Shown here one piece after another: positions 12,975 to 19,523 of a stretch of DNA of 35,488 nt (position 1 is the stretch's first letter; each line of letters starts with the position of its first letter). The DNA lies in IMG/VR virus record IMGVR_UViG_3300010158_000184, positions 1 to 35,488 of that record. One strand, written 5' to 3'. The position numbers and the translations under genes were made by a program. The notes below the pieces were generated by a model, which was not told the origin of the DNA, did not search any database, and was given only the letters and a program-made list of their open reading frames with translations. The stretch is from a virus.

Positions 12975-13646
12975 ATGCACTATACAATTTATAAAATAAC
13001 TAACAAAATTAATAACAAATTTTATATCGGAAAACATAAAACTGATAACTTAGACGACGATTATATGGGGTCAGGTAAATATCTATTACATTCCATAAAA
13101 AAATATGGTGTAGATAATTTTGTAAAAGAGATATTGTTTGTTTTTGATAAAGAATCTGAGATGAATGCTAAAGAAAAAGAATTAGTATCGAAAGAATTTT
13201 GTTTACGAGAAGATACCTATAATATTTGTGAAGGTGGTCAAGGTGGATTTAGTTATATAAATGAAAATAAACTAAATTTTGGCGATTCTCATAAACAAAG
13301 TTCTTTAGAAAGTTTAAAAAAAGGCAGAAATACTCGATCAAAAAAGTTACTTGATGATTCAGTTTATCGCCAAGAACAAATAAATTTGATGAGCGAAAGT
13401 AAAAAAAGATATTATTCGACACATGATGGGGCATTTACGGGCAAAACTCATAGCGAAGAAACTAAGAAAAAAATTGGTGCAATAACATCATCTGCTCAAT
13501 CTGGTAGTGGTAATTCTCAATATGGTTCTAAATGGATAACTGATGGAACTAATAATAAAAAAATAAAATTGTCGGAAGAAATCCCACATGGATGGAACCG
13601 AGGTCGAGCTAATTGTGCTTTTTTAAAAAGCCTTATAGTCTCATAA
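12975..13646 (+). CDS. GIY-YIG homing endonuclease, 223 aa
   Basis: N-terminal nuclease domain: YTIYKITNKINNKFYIGKHK, then YMGSGKYLLHSIKKYG and a Glu-rich helix (EKELVSKEF), ending NICEGGQGGF. The C-terminal half has NUMOD-type segments (GKTHSEETKKKIG near 155) and a WITDGTNNKKI...GWNRGR module common in phage homing enzymes. It lies between tRNA-Asn and the HicA-like gene, a typical intergenic homing position. Expression appears limited to late transcripts by the inverted repeat before it. Confidence 0.87.
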   Translation: MHYTIYKITNKINNKFYIGKHKTDNLDDDYMGSGKYLLHSIKKYGVDNFVKEILFVFDKESEMNAKEKELVSKEFCLREDTYNICEGGQGGFSYINENKLNFGDSHKQSSLESLKKGRNTRSKKLLDDSVYRQEQINLMSESKKRYYSTHDGAFTGKTHSEETKKKIGAITSSAQSGSGNSQYGSKWITDGTNNKKIKLSEEIPHGWNRGRANCAFLKSLIVS

Positions 13647-13649
13647 ATA
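13642..13649 (+). promoter_or_regulatory. Late promoter candidate CATAAATA
   Basis: One mismatch to TATAAATA; a start near 13656 would give a short leader before the HicA-like gene. Confidence 0.45.
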
Positions 13650-13669
13650 ACAATAAAAAGGATTGAATT

Positions 13670-13894
13670 ATGTTATCTTTTAAAGAGTTTATTGTCGAGA
13701 AAAGACCCGTTATATCAACAGATGGTCCTGACCTTAGACGAAGGCTGTCTAGAGATGGTTGGGTTTCCAGTGGTGGAACAAACCACGAAAAGTTTAAACA
13801 TCCAGATAAGCCAACTCCAATTCTTCTCCCATATCATAGAGATATTAGTATTGGTGTTGCTCGACAGGCACATAAGATTGCTGGATATATCTAA
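13670..13894 (+). CDS. HicA-like mRNA interferase with capsid-targeting leader, 74 aa
   Basis: Residues ~19-74 follow the HicA dsRBD-like pattern: DLRRRLSRDGW, then GGTNHEKFKHPDKP with His39 in the place of the catalytic His, PYHRDISIGVARQ and HKIAGYI. HicA toxins cleave mRNA and are normally held by HicB, which is absent here. The first ten residues MLSFKEFIVE closely parallel the T4 internal-protein capsid-targeting sequence (MKTYQEFIAE), which is cut after the Glu by prohead protease gp21; the I-x-E site is present at 8-10. This predicts packaging in the head and delivery with the DNA. Lys at P1' is atypical. HicA fold likely; packaging is inference. Confidence 0.68.
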   Translation: MLSFKEFIVEKRPVISTDGPDLRRRLSRDGWVSSGGTNHEKFKHPDKPTPILLPYHRDISIGVARQAHKIAGYI

Positions 13895-13902
13895 ATTAAT
13901 AC

Positions 13903-13931
13903 TTGACATTCGTTCACAGAGATACTTGGAT
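13903..13931 (+). promoter_or_regulatory. Possible sigma70-like promoter for tRNA-CAT
   Basis: A perfect TTGACA (13903-13908) but a poor -10 (TTGGAT, 13926-13931, 17 nt spacing), ending 15 nt before the tRNA. Confidence 0.45.
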
Positions 13932-13945
13932 AAAAAAGAAATTAA

Positions 13946-14021
13946 ATGCGAGTAGTTCAATTGGTAGAACCTTCTGCTCATAACAGAACAGTTATCGGTT
14001 CGAACCCGGTCTCGCATACCA
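13946..14021 (+). tRNA. tRNA with anticodon CAT (Met or Ile2)
   Basis: Acceptor ATGCGAG (13946-13952) pairs with CTCGCAT (14011-14017), with A discriminator and encoded CCA (14019-14021). Anticodon stem TTCTG/CAGAA, loop CTCATAA, CAT at 13979-13981. The paired first position argues against initiator tRNA. Whether it is elongator Met or lysidine-modified Ile reading AUA cannot be told by eye. Confidence 0.9.
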
Positions 14022-14028
14022 AGTCCTG

Positions 14029-14040
14029 TCTCGCGTACCA
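14029..14040 (+). repeat. Duplicate of tRNA 3' end
   Basis: TCTCGCGTACCA repeats the tRNA end TCTCGCATACCA (14010-14021) with one change, 8 nt after it. It may be a remnant of a tandem tRNA or of recombination at the tRNA 3' end. Confidence 0.5.
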
Positions 14041-14057
14041 ACATCAAAGGATATATA

Positions 14058-14228
14058 ATGCTCAGTAGCGTAGACTTTCAAATCAGTACCGTTTTTGTTA
14101 ATGAAATCAATAATATAAAAACAGTATTGAAATATAATAATGTTTCTGAAAAGAAATCTATTGAAATGCTAGCTGCTAAACATTACCTTGAAGAACGACT
14201 AATCGAAATCAAAAATAAAGATAAGTGA
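14058..14228 (+). CDS. Small hypothetical protein, 56 aa
   Basis: ATG at 14058 after AAAGGATAT; stop TGA 14226-14228. Helical and charged (NNIKTVLKYNN; KKSIEMLAAKHYLEERLIEIK). Followed closely by a membrane protein. It does not look like HicB. No function recognised. Confidence 0.5.
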   Translation: MLSSVDFQISTVFVNEINNIKTVLKYNNVSEKKSIEMLAAKHYLEERLIEIKNKDK

Positions 14229-14236
14229 GAAATAAA

Positions 14237-14443
14237 ATGAAATATGGTGAACTTGTTAATGCAATCGGACTTATCGTATTGTTTGTCCTATTAGCTATTA
14301 TTAGTCCAATATTAACTATTTGGGCTTGGAATACTTTGTTTGGTGCATACGTTGCTGTCGAACTTACTTGGAAGACTTGGTGTGCTGTTATTCTTTTAGG
14401 CGCGTTCTTTAAGACTACGATACAGCGAAAGAAAGCAGAATAG
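14237..14443 (+). CDS. Two-span small membrane protein, 68 aa (holin candidate)
   Basis: Two hydrophobic helices (about 9-30 and 45-60), the first with SPILTIWAWNTLFG, the second with WCAVILLGAFF, and a basic C terminus (QRKKAE). The start at 14237 is preferred to a GTG at 14225 inside the previous gene. It precedes the GH19 endolysin by one small gene, so a holin role is possible; another holin-like protein is at 19070. Position-based inference. Confidence 0.55.
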   Translation: MKYGELVNAIGLIVLFVLLAIISPILTIWAWNTLFGAYVAVELTWKTWCAVILLGAFFKTTIQRKKAE

Positions 14444-14445
14444 AG

Positions 14446-14634
14446 TTGGGCGATGTTGAGTGTATCAGATGCAGTTGGATAGGATACCTCGACGAAATCA
14501 ACTCAATAAAAGATAACAATAAATGTTGTCCTGAGTGCGAAGGTTTGATTGAAGAAATATCAAACAACAACTTGATAAATACATGCAAAAACTCAACTGG
14601 AGATATGCATGTCAATCAAAGATTTACAAACTAA
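14446..14634 (+). CDS. Zinc-ribbon protein, 62 aa (TTG start)
   Basis: Two Cys pairs, CIRC near the N terminus and CPEC about 25 residues later, form a zinc ribbon. The only start before them is TTG at 14446, with a poor ribosome-binding site, and the frame overlaps the endolysin start by 26 nt. The conserved-looking CxxC pairs argue that it is real; the function is unknown. Confidence 0.45.
   Translation: MGDVECIRCSWIGYLDEINSIKDNNKCCPECEGLIEEISNNNLINTCKNSTGDMHVNQRFTN
14574..14581 (+). promoter_or_regulatory. Late promoter candidate GATAAATA
   Basis: One mismatch to the late consensus, placed about 28 nt before the endolysin start. Confidence 0.45.
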
Positions 14635-15223
14635 AATAGGTGTAACTGCCGATGGTGCTTTCGGTAAAGGAACTTTACAGGCTGCTGCGAAGTTTTTTAA
14701 TCTAACCAATAATCGTGCAGCCCACTTCTTCGCACAGACAGCACATGAAACTGGCGACTTTCGATTATTCTCTGAAAATTTAAACTACTCCGTTGAAGGA
14801 TTGCTTGGAACTTTCAAGAAGTATTTCCCAGACACCGCCACTGCTTCAAAATATGCTCACAACACAGTAATGATAGCTAACAAAGTTTATGCTAATCGTA
14901 TGGGCAATGGAGATGAAGCATCTGGCGATGGTTGGACATATCGTGGTCGTGGTGCTATTCAGTTAACAGGTAAAGCTAACTATCAGGCATTTTCTTCTCA
15001 TATCAATCGCCCAGATGTTATGACTAATCCTGATATTGTTGCAACAGAACTTGCTTTCGAATCTGCTATATTCTTCTTTGATAAGAACAATCTCTGGACA
15101 ATATGCGATAAAGGTGTTGATGATGCTACCATTACTATCGTGTCAAAAAGAATTAATGGTGGTACATTGGGTCTTGAAGATCGTAAGGCAAAGACAAAAA
15201 AATATGCAATTCTTCTACAATAG
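14609..15223 (+). CDS. GH19 endolysin (chitinase-like lysozyme), 204 aa
   Basis: The GH19 signature is clear: AQTAHETGDFRLFSENLNY with catalytic Glu47, and GDGWTYRGRGAIQLTGKANY near 106-125. The first ~30 residues (MSIKDLQTKIGVTADGAFGK...AAAKFF) resemble a short peptidoglycan-binding repeat. Phage GH19 enzymes hydrolyse the glycan of peptidoglycan at lysis. No signal peptide, so it needs a holin. Good TGGAG site and a late promoter-like box upstream. Confidence 0.88.
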   Translation: MSIKDLQTKIGVTADGAFGKGTLQAAAKFFNLTNNRAAHFFAQTAHETGDFRLFSENLNYSVEGLLGTFKKYFPDTATASKYAHNTVMIANKVYANRMGNGDEASGDGWTYRGRGAIQLTGKANYQAFSSHINRPDVMTNPDIVATELAFESAIFFFDKNNLWTICDKGVDDATITIVSKRINGGTLGLEDRKAKTKKYAILLQ

Positions 15224-15226
15224 GGC

Positions 15227-15255
15227 TTGACTTTCTCTAAACAATAGAGTACTAT
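15227..15255 (+). promoter_or_regulatory. Sigma70-like promoter for gp32
   Basis: TTGACT at 15227-15232, TACTAT at 15250-15255, spacing 17. The ~75-nt leader contains GGAC/GTCC, a possible part of an autoregulatory fold as in T4 gene 32. Confidence 0.6.
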
Positions 15256-15331
15256 ATACAAATGGACCAAGTGTCCAGCATATAATGAATACTGTGGATA
15301 CAAATCATACAAAAATAAGAGGGTACTACAT

Positions 15332-16279
15332 ATGACAAAAACTACATCTTTTGCTGACCTCAAGAAGGGTCGCCAAAACAATCTTGAGAAGCTAACTCAA
15401 GAACTACAGAAGATGACCACTAATTCCAGTAGTGGTAATGATGATCGTTTCTGGCAACCAACTGCCGATAAGACAGGCAATGGCTCTGCTACTATTCGTT
15501 TCCTTCCTGCTCCCGCCAATGAAGATGTTCCTTTCGTTCGTGTTTTCGATCACGCATTTAAGGGTCCAACTGGCAAGTGGTATATTGAAAAGTCTTTGAC
15601 TACCATTGGTCAGACTGATCCTGTTTCAGAACTTAATAGCAAGTTGTGGAATAAGTCTGATGATGATAATTCTCCAGAGCGTAAGCAAGCTCGTACTCAA
15701 AAGCGCCGTCTTCATTATATTAGCAACATCTATGTTGTTAAGGACCCAGCTAATCCTGCTAATGAGGGTAAGGTATTCCTTTATAAGTATGGCAAGAAGA
15801 TTTTCGATAAGCTAAACGATCTTATGAATCCTCAGTTTGCTGATGAGACTGCGGTCAATCCTTTTGATCTTTGGGAAGGCGCTAACTTCCGTCTTAAGAT
15901 TCGTCAGGTTGAAGGATATCGTAACTACGACAAGTCTGACTTCTCTGATTCTTCTCCACTATTGGATGATGATGAAGAACTAGAAGCAGTTTGGGGTAAG
16001 GAATATGGTCTCGGTGAGTTTATTGACCCCAGCAAGTATAAGCCATACGCAGAACTAAAGAAGCGTTTGGTTGAGGTTCTTGTTCTTGAAGATGAATATG
16101 AGGCTCCTGCTCGTCGGGCAGCTCCTGCTCAAAAGAAGACAATTGATGAAACTCTAGACGACGATGATATTCCACCATTTGAGCCAACAAAGAAGAAGTC
16201 TGTACCAGTTATTACAGATGACGACGATGATGATGAAGATGTCATGAAGTATTTTCAAAAGCTAGCTGACGAAGACTAG
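15332..16279 (+). CDS. 32: Single-stranded DNA-binding protein gp32, 315 aa
   Basis: Length, order and composition match T4 gp32: an N-terminal basic LAST-type segment (SFADLKKGRQNNLEKLTQEL) for cooperativity, an OB-fold core with FLPAP, FDHAFKGPTGKWYIEKS, KRRLHYISNIYVVKDP and NFRLKIRQVEGYRNYDKS, and a long acidic C-terminal tail (DDDDIPPFEP, DDDDDDEDVM) for contacts with replication partners such as gp59. It coats ssDNA during replication and recombination. The Cys3-His zinc ligands of T4 gp32 appear absent; the protein has no Cys. It has its own promoter and a strong terminator, so it is expressed as one gene. Confidence 0.92.
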   Translation: MTKTTSFADLKKGRQNNLEKLTQELQKMTTNSSSGNDDRFWQPTADKTGNGSATIRFLPAPANEDVPFVRVFDHAFKGPTGKWYIEKSLTTIGQTDPVSELNSKLWNKSDDDNSPERKQARTQKRRLHYISNIYVVKDPANPANEGKVFLYKYGKKIFDKLNDLMNPQFADETAVNPFDLWEGANFRLKIRQVEGYRNYDKSDFSDSSPLLDDDEELEAVWGKEYGLGEFIDPSKYKPYAELKKRLVEVLVLEDEYEAPARRAAPAQKKTIDETLDDDDIPPFEPTKKKSVPVITDDDDDDEDVMKYFQKLADED

Positions 16280-16285
16280 ATAGAG

Positions 16286-16315
16286 AAGAGGGGATTTAGG
16301 TCCCCTCTTTTTTTA
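16286..16315 (+). terminator. Rho-independent terminator after gp32
   Basis: Stem AAGAGGGGA/TCCCCTCTT (16286-16294/16301-16309), loop TTTAGG, followed by a T-run. It separates gp32 from the convergent tape measure gene. Confidence 0.9.
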
Positions 16316-19066
16316 TGCGTAATATGCTATGTTCAATGAACCTCTTGGTCCTGCCGTTGGCATATTGATAGCATTATTTTCATTGTTATTGTTAACATTT
16401 GTTGTTGAAATAGAAGTTACTGTTGGAGAACCTTTGTCTCCTTTTCCTCCTTTTTCTTTCATTTTAGTATTATTGCCAGTATTATTAGCAAGATCGGTTG
16501 TCTTCTTATCAAAGTCTGGTGCTTTTACTTGTTCAATACCAAGCTTTCCACTAGGTCCACGCTTAAGTGGCATAATAGCTTCTGCTCCAGCTTCGCCCAT
16601 AAGACCCTTCTTGCCTTCGCCATAACCAAATAATGTTGGCTTATCGACAATACCACCATCAGCAAACTTTCTAACCCCGCCCTTATCAAAGGCAGACCCC
16701 AAAGCAGATTTCATATCTGGCTGTGAATTTTCATTTGGTGCGGGGACTGCATCTGGTGGAACATCTTCTTGTGGTGCGCTCATAGCATCTTTTGCAGCCA
16801 ATGCAACATCGATACCAACGCTTGCCGCAGTTCCTACACCAGGAACAGTACTTGCAAGACCACTGGCAGCTTCCAGACCCGCTCCAACAATATCACCCTT
16901 CATAAGACGACCAATAGCTAATGCGCCGCCTACGAGTGCTCCAATTACAGGTATTTTCTTCAATAATGATTTACCAACAGCTTTACCAGCTATTTTAGCC
17001 AAACCTTTACCGCCAACCTTTAGTAGTCCTCTTTGAGCTACTCTGGCTAATCCTCTTCCACCAACTTGTCCAATTTCTTTTCCTGCAAATTTAGAAAGAA
17101 CTGATGATCCCTCTTTTTGCATAAATTTTGAAACTATTCCACTAGAACTTTTTCCTGCAAATTTTGAACCAGCATCTTTTCCTAAAACTTTAGAAATAAT
17201 ACCTCCACTTTTTCCTCCAGTAATTTTTGAAAAAAGTTCTTGTCCTTTTTTACCTAAAATAGATTGTTCTTTTTTAATAAATCTTCCGTCAGGTCCTCTC
17301 AATTGTTTTTTTCTAGAAAATGCTTTTTGTAGTGGACTTTCAGCTTTTTTTGTTTCTGAAATAAATGGTTCAGCGTCTTTTTTAATAAATCTACCACGAG
17401 CATCTCTTTTTTGAGTTGCGGCTTTTTGTTTTTGTTGTGGTTCTAAATCTTGAGAAGATTGTTTTGCTTCAGGTTTAGATTTTTGTTTTTTTCGTGGTTC
17501 TGAATCTTGAGAAGATTGCTGCGAAACAGGTTCAGCTTTTTGTGTTTCAGGTTCAGATATTTGAGAAGGTTGTTGTGAGACAGGCTCAGATATTTGAGAA
17601 GGCTTCTGTGTTTCGGGTTCAGATACTTGATAAAGTTGTTGTGAAACGGGTTCAGCATCTTTTTTAATAAATCTACCACGATTATCTCTTTTTTGACCTG
17701 AGACAGATTCTGTTTGTTGTGAGACAGGTTCAGCATCTTTTTTAACAAATCTACCACGGGCATCTCTTTTTTGAGTTGCAGTAGGTTCTGTTTGTTGTGA
17801 AACAGGTTCAGCATCTTTTTTAGTAAATCTTCCGCTAGAATCTCTTTTTTGAGTTGCAGTAGGTTCTGTCTGTTGTGTCTGTTGTGTCTGTGATGGTGTT
17901 TCAGATACTTGAGAAGGTTGTTGTGAAACAGGTTCAGCAACTCTTTCACTAGTGTCTCTTGTTTGTTTTGATGTAGGTTCTGTCTGTTGTGTCTGTTCTG
18001 GTGTTTCAGATGGTTTTCGTGTAGGTTGTGTTGAAGTTTGATTAGCAACTCTTTCACTAGTGTCTCTTGTTTGTTTTTCTGTTACACCTTTAGGCATCAG
18101 AGAACTTAGCTTTTCAGCTATAGCATCTGCTAATTTTGTAACAACAGAATCTGAAATGCTAACAATAGAAACATCTTTTCCTTTATTTCTGGAAGAACTA
18201 GATGGACCAGAAGGTGCTGGTTTTGCATCAGTAGCTTTTCCCGCAGATTCTTCTTTGAGACCTTGAACTCTATTTTGTTCTTTTTGAGCAGTTTCTTGTT
18301 CTCTTTGCATTTCATTACTTCTGGCATATATTCCAGTAATGTCTGCGCCTTCAGCAACAGTTTTTAGTCCTTGTCCAAGACCTTTTACTCCCGCCGTCTT
18401 GAATGCTTCCATTCGGCTAGGTCTGTTTCTAAATCTTTCTTGTTCGGCAAGATAATCTTTTTCAGAATGTTCTTTTTTAGTTTTTGTATTAAAATATTTA
18501 CCGCTGGCTTCGTCTTTTACAATTTCAGGTTTGCCACGTAATTCTTGGTAATTTTTAATAAAACTTTCACCAATAGTACCTTGTTTGGCAATACGTTCTT
18601 TAGCAGATGCCTTTAGTCTTTCACCAAAAGTCATTTTTTCTGTTGGTGCTGTAAAATCTGTTTCTTTAGATTTGCCTTGATCTGGTTGTACAGCAGTTCC
18701 AATAGTAGTATCTAAGGTATCATTTAAATTACCTATTGATTTATTTAAATTTTTCATAGTCTGAATTAAAGACTTGAAAGTATTTTGCATTTCTTTAGTT
18801 TGAAGATTTGGTGTTGTTGGTGCTTTAGGCGAACTATCTGCTTTCGCTTTTCCCGCTACAGTTGAAGTTGGAGCAGAAGAAGTTGAAGAAGGAGCACTAG
18901 TTTCTGCTGGTGAATCTTTCTCCATTTGAGCAGAAACTTGATCCAACATTTTGGAAAATTCTGTCGTTACTGGTTTTTTACTTTTAGTGTCAACCCAAAC
19001 TCCCGCATCATTTTTGATGTAAGATTCGTTTTTACCGAGTATTATGGGAGTTTGGTTATTTGCCAT
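16313..19066 (-). CDS. Tail tape-measure protein, 917 aa (gp29-like)
   Basis: Very long, low-complexity protein in the tail gene cluster just after the gp26/gp51 chaperone genes. The C-terminal block FADGGIVDKPTLFGYGEGKKGL then GEAGAEAIMPLKRG is the usual tape-measure ending. A hydrophobic Gly/Ala-rich stretch (about 680-790) may be the membrane-active part. The middle (about 340-620) is built of imperfect repeats with (K)RD.RGRF(I/V/T)KK, at least five copies, alternating with EPVSQQ/PSQ.SEP units. It sets tail length in contractile phages. Larger than T4 gp29 (about 590). It ends 3 nt from the gp32 terminator. Confidence 0.75.
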   Translation of the reverse strand: MANNQTPIILGKNESYIKNDAGVWVDTKSKKPVTTEFSKMLDQVSAQMEKDSPAETSAPSSTSSAPTSTVAGKAKADSSPKAPTTPNLQTKEMQNTFKSLIQTMKNLNKSIGNLNDTLDTTIGTAVQPDQGKSKETDFTAPTEKMTFGERLKASAKERIAKQGTIGESFIKNYQELRGKPEIVKDEASGKYFNTKTKKEHSEKDYLAEQERFRNRPSRMEAFKTAGVKGLGQGLKTVAEGADITGIYARSNEMQREQETAQKEQNRVQGLKEESAGKATDAKPAPSGPSSSSRNKGKDVSIVSISDSVVTKLADAIAEKLSSLMPKGVTEKQTRDTSERVANQTSTQPTRKPSETPEQTQQTEPTSKQTRDTSERVAEPVSQQPSQVSETPSQTQQTQQTEPTATQKRDSSGRFTKKDAEPVSQQTEPTATQKRDARGRFVKKDAEPVSQQTESVSGQKRDNRGRFIKKDAEPVSQQLYQVSEPETQKPSQISEPVSQQPSQISEPETQKAEPVSQQSSQDSEPRKKQKSKPEAKQSSQDLEPQQKQKAATQKRDARGRFIKKDAEPFISETKKAESPLQKAFSRKKQLRGPDGRFIKKEQSILGKKGQELFSKITGGKSGGIISKVLGKDAGSKFAGKSSSGIVSKFMQKEGSSVLSKFAGKEIGQVGGRGLARVAQRGLLKVGGKGLAKIAGKAVGKSLLKKIPVIGALVGGALAIGRLMKGDIVGAGLEAASGLASTVPGVGTAASVGIDVALAAKDAMSAPQEDVPPDAVPAPNENSQPDMKSALGSAFDKGGVRKFADGGIVDKPTLFGYGEGKKGLMGEAGAEAIMPLKRGPSGKLGIEQVKAPDFDKKTTDLANNTGNNTKMKEKGGKGDKGSPTVTSISTTNVNNNNENNAINMPTAGPRGSLNIAYYA
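17340..18070 (-). repeat. Tandem imperfect coding repeats in the tape measure
   Basis: Copies of the unit encoding KRDxRGRFxKKDAEPVSQQ and shorter Q/S/E/P-rich units recur across this interval. The repetition explains the long spurious frames on both strands. Confidence 0.65.
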
Positions 19067-19069
19067 GAT

Positions 19070-19351
19070 TTATGAAGGGTCCGATGTGCCGTCAGTTCTA
19101 ACAACTTTTTTTGTAAACTTCTCAAGACCAGTAAATCCTAGTCCAGCGATAGCAAGATCACGAACGCCATCAAAGATAAACTGATCTATCTTGAAGCCTC
19201 CAAATAAATTTGCAAAAAAAGCAATAAGAACTGCAATCAAACAAATTAAAGTTGCATATCTTTTTGATGATGGATTACCATCAACGTCTTTCATAATTCC
19301 GCTTAGATAATCTGTAACTAATTTAGGTGAGATCATTTTGTTATCCGCCAT
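19070..19351 (-). CDS. Holin-like membrane protein, 93 aa
   Basis: Two hydrophobic segments (about 30-50, ATLICLIAVLIAFFANLFGG, and 60-78, DGVRDLAIAGLGFTGLEKF) after an NPSSKRY turn; this S-x-R plus GLGF.GLEKF pattern is seen in holin superfamily III-type and HP1-like phage holins. A charged C terminus follows. The ATG overlaps the end of the gp51 frame. In this position it could also be a tail-associated membrane protein. Holin role is probable but not proven. Confidence 0.55.
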   Translation of the reverse strand: MADNKMISPKLVTDYLSGIMKDVDGNPSSKRYATLICLIAVLIAFFANLFGGFKIDQFIFDGVRDLAIAGLGFTGLEKFTKKVVRTDGTSDPS

Positions 19352-19523
19352 TTCTTAATCGTTCGTTTTCTTCTTCTAGGTGTGCGTTTAACATAATAAC
19401 GTAGATATCACGTTCAAATGGAATTAGGTTATCTATTTCAGTAAGAGACCAATTGTGATGGTGTGCTAAGTTAAAGTTTAATACATAAAAATTACTTAAT
19501 GTATTGTGACTTAGCCCTACTGA
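19341..19523 (-). CDS. 51: Baseplate hub assembly protein gp51 frame (no start codon; reached by -1 frameshift)
   Basis: 60 sense codons follow gp26 in the -1 frame and end at TAA 19343-19341. The region with HHNWSLTEIDNLIPFERDIYVIML then LEEENERL matches gp51 of T4-like cyanophages as I recall them. No ATG, GTG or TTG occurs before the conserved block, so independent initiation looks impossible. The gp26 frame crosses a T-TTT-TTT slippery site two codons before its stop, and a -1 slip there leads directly into this frame. T4 gp51 is needed for hub assembly and has been proposed to act with gp26 as tape-measure chaperone. Confidence 0.75.
   Translation of the reverse strand, partial: SVGLSHNTLSNFYVLNFNLAHHHNWSLTEIDNLIPFERDIYVIMLNAHLEEENERLRNGG

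Noticed and set aside
12975-13646. Group I intron around the GIY-YIG gene
   Set aside because: The flanking genes are complete (tRNA-Asn and a full HicA-like gene), and no intron core (P3-P7) was recognised.
14058-14228. HicB antitoxin for the HicA-like protein
   Set aside because: The 56-residue product is a charged helical protein with no HicB-type partial RNase H fold or DNA-binding domain, and a tRNA lies between the two genes.
17443-18057. Long minus-strand frame rich in Asn, Leu and Lys
   Set aside because: A frame-shifted shadow of the tape-measure repeat region; repetition alone keeps it open.
17340-18070. Possible CRISPR array from repeated sequence
   Set aside because: Repeats are in phase with a protein frame, vary in length and sequence, and have no uniform spacers.
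19352-19516. Independent start for gp51 at the minus-strand ATG near 19529-19485
   Set aside because: ATGs there are in other frames and run into stops quickly; the gp51 frame has no ATG, GTG or TTG before its conserved block.
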